Source: Paenibacillus pasadenensis
GTDB lineage: Bacteria; Bacillota; Bacilli; Paenibacillales; Paenibacillaceae
DNA: 64,000 nt
NCBI RefSeq assembly: GCF_023715725.1
Contig: NZ_JAMBOT010000001.1
Span: 434,001 to 498,000, forward strand
Direction: 5' to 3'
This document shows positions 59,709-64,000 of this stretch, one piece after another (the stretch's first letter is position 1; every line of letters starts with the position of its first letter). The notes below the pieces were generated by a model. That model was given only the letters and a program-made list of their open reading frames with translations, was not told the DNA's origin and searched no databases. The position numbers and the translations under genes are program-made.

Positions 59709-61271
59709 CTAAGATGCATCCGGGTCCCGCTTAACCGGTTCCTCCGCCGCCGCAGCTGCGAGCGCAGCCGGAAGGCCGATCCCTGCGGCGGCAGCCGTCA
59801 CCGCTGCTGCTGGAGAGGACTCTGCCGTGCGGGAAGTTAAATTCCGCATCAGCTGATTGACATCGATGCCGGCGACGCTTTTCAGCATCTCCGGTGCGGT
59901 TGCCATCAGATCGGTTACATAGTTGGACAAACGAGCCGCTCCTGAGCCGTTGCCTGTATCCACAACGGTAAGCTTATCGATGGACTGGATTGGCTCGGCG
60001 ATTTTACCCGCCAACTCAGGCAGCATTTTGACGATGATGTCGAGTACAGCCGCTTCTCCGAATTTTTCGAACGCCTGGGCGAGCTTTTCCTTCGCTTCTG
60101 CTTCGGCCAAACCGCGCAGCCGGATAACCTCCGCTTCGGCCGTACCTTTGGCACGCTCGGCATCGGCAAGCGCTTGACCTTCAAGGCGCTTCTGCTCCGC
60201 CATGGCGTGAGCTTCCGCCTCAATGCGGTATTTCAACGCATCCGCCGCGCGGTACTGCTTCTCTTTTTCTGCTTCGGCCGCCTGTACGACCGCATAACGG
60301 TCGGCGTCGGCTTTCTTTTTCACTTCGGAATCGTACTGTTTCTCGCGGCGCAAAATTTCCTTCGTCTCCAGATCAATTTCCCGTTCCTTGCGCACGAGCT
60401 CAACCTGCATCTGCTCCTCGACGACCTGCTGCTTAATTCTTGCTTCCTGAATCGTGTAGGCCTGGTCAGCCTCGGCTTTAGCCGTATCCTGTTCCTTTTT
60501 GAACGCTGCGACCTTCAGCTGATTCGCCTTGGAAGCTTCCGCGATGTTTGTATCCCGCAGCAGCTCGGCCTTCTGGCCTTCCTCTTCCGCCATCGCCTTC
60601 TGAATCCGCGAATCTCTTACCGCCTGTGCCTCAGCAATTTCAGCATCGCGCTTGACGGCTGCGATACGCGGTTTGCCAAGCGCGTCGAGATAACCGTGTT
60701 TGTCGCGCAGGTCCTTAATCGTAAAGGAAACAATCTGCAGCCCCATCTTTTTGAGATCCTTGGCTGCGACCGATTGCACCTCCTGTGCAAAACGATCCCG
60801 GTTGCGGTAAACCTCCTCCACCGTCATGGAGCCGAGAATCGCGCGCAGATGTCCCTCGAGCACCTCTTGCGCCTCGCTTTTGAGCGCCTCGACCGGCTTG
60901 CCCATGAACTGCTCGGCAGCTGTCGCCACGTCTTCAATCGAGCCGCCGATCTTAATAATGGCAACACCGTCTGCCATAACAGGAACGCCTTGTTCGGTAT
61001 AAACTTCCGGGGTCGAAACGTCCAGCTTCATGGACAGCAGCGAAAGAAACTCCGCACGCTGGAAAATCGGCAAAATGAACGCGCCGCCGCCGCGCACGAT
61101 TTTGATCCGGCGTCCGGTATCGTCCGCAGCGACATTACTGGACCCGAGGAACGAGCCCGTTACGATCATAGCCTCATCCGGACTGACCGTTTTGTAGCGG
61201 GCCCAAAAGGCGAGCCCCAATACGATAAAAACACCAACAACAATGGACGGAATTACGAGATACTCCGGCAT
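59709..61271 (-). CDS. floT: Flotillin-like scaffold protein FloT (YuaG)
   Basis: Protein of 520 residues. N-terminal hydrophobic hairpin (LVIPSIVVGVFIVLGLAFW), PHB/SPFH domain (about 30-230: KIVRGGGAFILPIFQRAEFLSLLSMKLDV, VPVMADGVAIIKIGG), a long Glu/Ala/Lys coiled coil (about 230-400) and the flotillin C-terminal region with ILDIIVKMLPELAGKIAEP and an Ala-rich tail. Flotillins organise lipid domains and membrane-fluidity-dependent complexes. It is preceded by nfeD, the stop and ATG sharing one base (TAATG), as in the B. subtilis yuaF-floT operon, and a sigma-W promoter lies upstream. Confidence 0.96.
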   Translation of the reverse strand: MPEYLVIPSIVVGVFIVLGLAFWARYKTVSPDEAMIVTGSFLGSSNVAADDTGRRIKIVRGGGAFILPIFQRAEFLSLLSMKLDVSTPEVYTEQGVPVMADGVAIIKIGGSIEDVATAAEQFMGKPVEALKSEAQEVLEGHLRAILGSMTVEEVYRNRDRFAQEVQSVAAKDLKKMGLQIVSFTIKDLRDKHGYLDALGKPRIAAVKRDAEIAEAQAVRDSRIQKAMAEEEGQKAELLRDTNIAEASKANQLKVAAFKKEQDTAKAEADQAYTIQEARIKQQVVEEQMQVELVRKEREIDLETKEILRREKQYDSEVKKKADADRYAVVQAAEAEKEKQYRAADALKYRIEAEAHAMAEQKRLEGQALADAERAKGTAEAEVIRLRGLAEAEAKEKLAQAFEKFGEAAVLDIIVKMLPELAGKIAEPIQSIDKLTVVDTGNGSGAARLSNYVTDLMATAPEMLKSVAGIDVNQLMRNLTSRTAESSPAAAVTAAAAGIGLPAALAAAAAEEPVKRDPDAS

Positions 61272-61810
61272 TACATTTCCCCTCTCTGATCCATAGTGGC
61301 GACCGCGAGCGCATCCGGCCTGACCTCGACGACAACAACGCGGCTGCCCTCGGGAATATCCATTCCCTCATAGCTTTCTGCCGTGTGGTTCGTGACGCCG
61401 GCTCCGATTCGGATTAACACTTCGCCGCAGCCCTTCGCGGGAATGGAAGTGATGACCTCGCCAATAGCTCCTCCAAGCTCACTCATCGAATAACCGGAGG
61501 ATACCTCGCTGTTTCGCATCGGCTTCACATACAAGAAAAACATCAGTACCGAAGCGGCTGCAGCGATCAGCAGAGCCAAAATAACGGTGATGTTTGCCGG
61601 GAATCCAGCGTATCTCACCAGCATAAGCCCCGCTCCGCCAAAAACCGTAATGCCTGCAGCCAGGGCGGCAGGCTGGAAAATTCCAGGTCCGTCAACCGAC
61701 AGGAAATCAAGCGCCCCATCAAAGAACGAACCTAAAATATCCCCTAACACGATGCTGACGAATGCGAACAGGATGCCAAAGGCGAGACAGGATAGAAATA
61801 GCGTCTCCAT
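61271..61810 (-). CDS. NfeD-family membrane protein (YuaF)
   Basis: 179 residues from ATG at 61810 (GGGGGAG seven bases upstream). Three to four membrane helices (LAFGILFAFVSIVLGDIL, ALAAGITVFGGAGLMLVRYAG, ITVILALLIAAAASVLMFFLYV) then a soluble OB-fold domain: GGAIGEVITSIPAKGCGEVLIRIGAGVTNHTAESYEGMDIPEGSRVVVVEV. NfeD proteins help flotillin complexes assemble or position. It is co-transcribed with floT. Shorter than the protease-fused NfeD; this is the YuaF type. Confidence 0.92.
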   Translation of the reverse strand: METLFLSCLAFGILFAFVSIVLGDILGSFFDGALDFLSVDGPGIFQPAALAAGITVFGGAGLMLVRYAGFPANITVILALLIAAAASVLMFFLYVKPMRNSEVSSGYSMSELGGAIGEVITSIPAKGCGEVLIRIGAGVTNHTAESYEGMDIPEGSRVVVVEVRPDALAVATMDQRGEM

Positions 61811-61832
61811 TTTCACACTCCCCCAAATTTGG

Positions 61833-61853
61833 AAGCGATTGTAATCGCTCGCT
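61833..61853. promoter_or_regulatory. Inverted repeat in the nfeD-floT leader
   Basis: AGCGATT-GT-AATCGCT is a perfect 7-2-7 inverted repeat between the sigma-W promoter and nfeD. The adjoining TTGTAATCGCTCGCT (61839-61853) also matches the cre consensus. Either a repressor or CcpA site is possible; both are inference. Confidence 0.35.
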
Positions 61854-61860
61854 AAGTCTA

Positions 61861-61886
61861 TACGCAGTCAGCCGGAAAATGTTTCA
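61861..61886 (-). promoter_or_regulatory. Sigma-W-type promoter of nfeD-floT
   Basis: Minus strand TGAAAC (61886-61881), 16 bases, CGTA (61864-61861), exactly the ECF sigma-W form TGAAAC-N16-CGTA. B. subtilis yuaF-floT is sigma-W controlled (cell-envelope stress), so the arrangement appears conserved. Confidence 0.7.
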
Positions 61887-61916
61887 GCTCAATGAAAATT
61901 TGACAACTAAGCTTTT

Positions 61917-63185
61917 TTACGACTGCTCCAGCCGGATTCGCATAATGCGCCTGCGGCCTACCTGAAGCACATCGCCGTCGGCAACAGTCAGCTCGGCGGA
62001 CGGATCATCCAGCCTCTCTCCGCCGAGCCGGACCGCTCCTTGCTGAACGCTGCGGCGAGCCTCGCTGCCGGAGCCAGCCAGCCCAAGCACCGTCAACAGA
62101 CGGACAAGCCTGATGGTTCCGTTAACGAGCTCGCTGGCCGGGAGCACCGCTTCATCGATCTGCTCCGGCAGAACCCGCTCCTGAAACACCTCGCGGAATC
62201 TTGCCTGTGCGGCATCTGCAGCTTCCGGGCCATGGTATTGGCGGACGAGCGTGCGCGCCAGCAGCTGCTTCGCTTCCATTGGATGGAGCGAGCCGTCCTC
62301 AAGCCCGCTCAGCACCGCTTTTAGCTCATCGTCCGAAAAATCGGTCGCCAGTGTAAAGTACTTAGGCATCAGCTCATCAGGAATGCTCATCGATTTCCCG
62401 AACATCTCTCCCGCTTCTTCGTCAATGCCGATGTAGTTGCCCAAGCTTTTGCTCATCTTTTGAACGCCGTCAAGCCCTTCAATAATCGGCATCGTCATCG
62501 CAATTTGCTGCTGCTTGCCGTATTCCTTCTGCAAATGGCGGCCCATTAGAACGTTAAAGGTCTGGTCCGTTCCGCCAAGCTCGATATCCGTTTCCAGAGC
62601 GACGGAATCGTAGCCCTGCATGAGCGGGTAGAAAAATTCATGAATGCTGATCGGCTGCCCCGAACGGTACCGTTTCGTAAAGTCGTCTCTTTCCATCATG
62701 CGGGCTACCGTAAGCTTTGCCGCAAGGGAAAGAATATCGTTGAACTGAAGCGGCGACAGCCACTCAGAATTGTAGTAGAGCGTTGTCCGTTCAGGATCCA
62801 GCACCTTAAAAATCTGCTCTTGGTACGTACGCGCATTGCGCTGGACGTCCTCCTCGGACAAGGGCTTTCTCGTCTCCGACTTCCCGGTTGGATCGCCAAT
62901 CCGCCCCGTAAAATCACCGATAATCAGCTGCACATGGTGGCCGCAGCTTTGAAACTGCCGCAGCTTCTGCAGCACAACGGTATGGCCGATGTGAATGTCA
63001 GGCGCCGAGGGATCAAGCCCCAGCTTAACCTTCAGCGGACGGCCGCTGGCAATCGACTGCTCCAGCTTCTCGCGCAGGCCGTCGGCCGGCACAATCTCCG
63101 CCGTTCCTCGGGTCAGCAGCGCGAGCTGGCGCTGCACTTCGGCTTTTTGCTCCTCCGTAAGCTTACGGTTGATGTCATTCGTCAT
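61917..63185 (-). CDS. tyrS: Tyrosyl-tRNA synthetase
   Basis: Protein of 422 residues from ATG at 63185 (AGGGAG nine bases upstream). Class I synthetase: HIGH as HIGHT (65-69), GDFTGRIGDPTGKSETR, MQGYDSVALETDIELGGTDQTFN, KMSKS (243-247) and a C-terminal S4 RNA-binding domain (GSGSEARRSVQQGAVRLGGERLDD). It charges tRNA-Tyr. The sequence resembles the TyrZ type of Bacillus. Expression is set by the T-box leader just upstream. Confidence 0.96.
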   Translation of the reverse strand: MTNDINRKLTEEQKAEVQRQLALLTRGTAEIVPADGLREKLEQSIASGRPLKVKLGLDPSAPDIHIGHTVVLQKLRQFQSCGHHVQLIIGDFTGRIGDPTGKSETRKPLSEEDVQRNARTYQEQIFKVLDPERTTLYYNSEWLSPLQFNDILSLAAKLTVARMMERDDFTKRYRSGQPISIHEFFYPLMQGYDSVALETDIELGGTDQTFNVLMGRHLQKEYGKQQQIAMTMPIIEGLDGVQKMSKSLGNYIGIDEEAGEMFGKSMSIPDELMPKYFTLATDFSDDELKAVLSGLEDGSLHPMEAKQLLARTLVRQYHGPEAADAAQARFREVFQERVLPEQIDEAVLPASELVNGTIRLVRLLTVLGLAGSGSEARRSVQQGAVRLGGERLDDPSAELTVADGDVLQVGRRRIMRIRLEQS

Positions 63186-63204
63186 AATACACAGCTCCCT
63201 TTGA

Positions 63205-63540
63205 AAAAATAAAAAAAAAGACCCTTCTCGTCCGAAGGGACGAGAAGGATCAGCTCGCGGTACCACCCTTGTTGGAGCGCCGCTTCTCCCCTGCCGGGAA
63301 AAGCGGGACGCCCCCACTTCGTTGCAGATAACGGAAGACTTCTTCCGGGACCGGACTACATACTGCGCTGCAGCTTCATCCGGCCGGCTCAAGGCGGTAA
63401 TTCACCAGACGCTGCGCGCCGGTTCGCACCACCCACCGGCTCTCTGAATCGCTCCTTGCGTCCGGCTACTGGATGCCTATCCATGCCGTTCAAGATATGC
63501 GCTCAACGCTCATTTTCATGAGGGAGCATTTTGTTGAAGC
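63205..63540 (-). promoter_or_regulatory. Tyrosine T-box riboswitch in the tyrS leader
   Basis: Read on the minus strand: stem I with the AG-bulge/distal loop (AGAGAGCCGGTGGGTGGTGC, then GAACCGG), a specifier loop GAATTACCGCC with UAC for tyrosine (63399-63397), the T-box AAGGGTGGTACCGCG (63270-63256), and a terminator CCTTCTCGTCC/GGACGAGAAGG followed by TTTTTTTTT (63249-63209). Uncharged tRNA-Tyr would pair with the specifier and the T-box bulge, favour the antiterminator and let tyrS be made. Together with its promoter and the next gene's promoter it fills the 509-base gap 63186-63694. Confidence 0.93.
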
Positions 63541-63542
63541 AA

Positions 63543-63572
63543 GTTATATCATGACGTACCATGGCGTGTCAA
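63543..63572 (-). promoter_or_regulatory. Sigma-A promoter of the tyrS T-box transcript
   Basis: Minus strand TTGACA (63572-63567), 18 bases, TATAAC (63548-63543), just upstream of the T-box stem I. Confidence 0.7.
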
Positions 63573-63653
63573 CTGCACACTTAGGGCATAATCAGACAAA
63601 TAACCTGCAATAAAGATTAGAATCCCCTAATTCGTGCCGAATATAGGCGCTTG

Positions 63654-63662
63654 TGGTATAAT
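63654..63662 (+). promoter_or_regulatory. Extended -10 promoter for the PBP gene
   Basis: TGGTATAAT, a TGn extended -10 with perfect TATAAT, 33 bases before the start codon. No good -35 is present, as is common with the extended form. Confidence 0.5.
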
Positions 63663-63694
63663 AACTCTGTTTAATTAGAGGAGGATACGTAGAT

Positions 63695-64000
63695 ATGGCT
63701 CAAGAGCAGGAACAGCCCCGCAAGCCGCGAAGCGGCTGGAGGACTTTCGGCCTTGTCGTCTGGATTACGACCAAATGGCTTTTTATTTTCGGCATTACGG
63801 GGGTTCTGCTTGCAGGCGGCGTTGCTACTGGATATGTAGCGGCTCTTGTCAAAGATGATCCCGTTCGTCCAGGCAACGAGCTGGAAACTAAAGTGAACGA
63901 AAATGCTCTTACTGGATTTGTCTATTTTAATGACGGGAAAACTCAGGTTGGCCAGTTAAGAACAAATGAAGACCGAAGGCTGGCCCAGCTAAAAGATATT
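63695..64000 (+). CDS. Class A penicillin-binding protein (PBP1A type), N-terminal part only
   Basis: The first 102 residues are visible; the gene runs past the window. ATG preceded by GAGGAGG. A short basic, Gln/Glu-rich cytoplasmic tail (MAQEQEQPRKPRSGWRT), one transmembrane helix (LFIFGITGVLLAGGVATGYVAALV), then an extracellular start VKDDPVRPGNELETKVNENALTGFVYFNDGKTQVGQLRTNEDRRL. This N-terminal pattern is that of Paenibacillus/Bacillus PBP1A-like transglycosylase-transpeptidases, but the catalytic domains lie outside the window. Confidence 0.75.
   Translation, partial: MAQEQEQPRKPRSGWRTFGLVVWITTKWLFIFGITGVLLAGGVATGYVAALVKDDPVRPGNELETKVNENALTGFVYFNDGKTQVGQLRTNEDRRLAQLKDI

Overview
The window looks like chromosomal DNA of a spore-forming Bacillales bacterium, most likely Paenibacillus or a close relative. 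The reasons are the spore genes spoVM and a spoVIF-type gene, Firmicutes-specific genes (remA, ylbF/ylbG, ylaN, prkC/prpC, rqcH, yugN-type), a T-box leader, strong AGGAGG-type ribosome binding sites, fairly high GC, and a gene order that follows the Bacillus subtilis yloA-to-recG region with local changes. Nearly all of it is core genome. Names rest on motifs, length and synteny read by eye; no database search was possible.

Layout. 1-6.3 kb: a partial lipoprotein, an abasic-site crosslinking SRAP protein, a TauD-type dioxygenase, a methyltransferase, a tandem GNAT protein, a YeiH-type membrane protein and spoVIF behind a good sigma-K promoter match. 6.4-29.5 kb: the conserved minus-strand block read from remA down to recG: remA-gmk-rpoZ, coaBC-priA-def-fmt-rsmB, an LtaS-like sulfatase and a small orphan, rlmN-prpC-prkC-rsgA-rpe, a small membrane protein and spoVM, then yloU-yloV(fakA-like)-degV-recG. 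rpmB faces the other way. Several strong terminators split it into transcription units. 29.5-30.6 kb is a gene-free stretch holding two families of intergenic repeats.

30.6-43.4 kb: a ferric-chelate ABC system with divergent promoters, each carrying a Fur box; dapF; a Ca2+ P-type ATPase; rqcH; a LysR regulator overlapping a PHP phosphoesterase; ylbG and ylbF. 43.5-47.2 kb: an ATGA-overlapped pair made of an XPB-type helicase and an XPB-N-terminal-like companion. 47.3-55.4 kb: CBS protein, M20 amidohydrolase, yugN-type protein, ftsW, a second Asp23 protein, a CAX exchanger, ylaN, an HPr-like protein without the catalytic histidine, an M29 aminopeptidase and a lipoprotein. 55.5-56.3 kb: rpsD behind a strong promoter and a long leader.

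56.4-59.7 kb is a small accessory patch: a hicAB module with a perfect 28-bp palindromic operator, a frameshifted orphan gerC-type germination gene, a winged-helix gene plus a broken copy of its 3' end, and an unknown membrane-anchored protein. 59.7-64 kb: a sigma-W-type promoter for nfeD-floT (flotillin), tyrS with a complete tyrosine T-box leader, and the start of a class A penicillin-binding protein.

No CRISPR array, insertion sequence, prophage, tRNA or rRNA gene was seen. The less ordinary items are the XPB-type helicase pair, the reduced HPr-like protein with a cre-like site at its promoter, the hicAB palindrome next to the decaying gerC patch, and the nested repeats upstream of remA.
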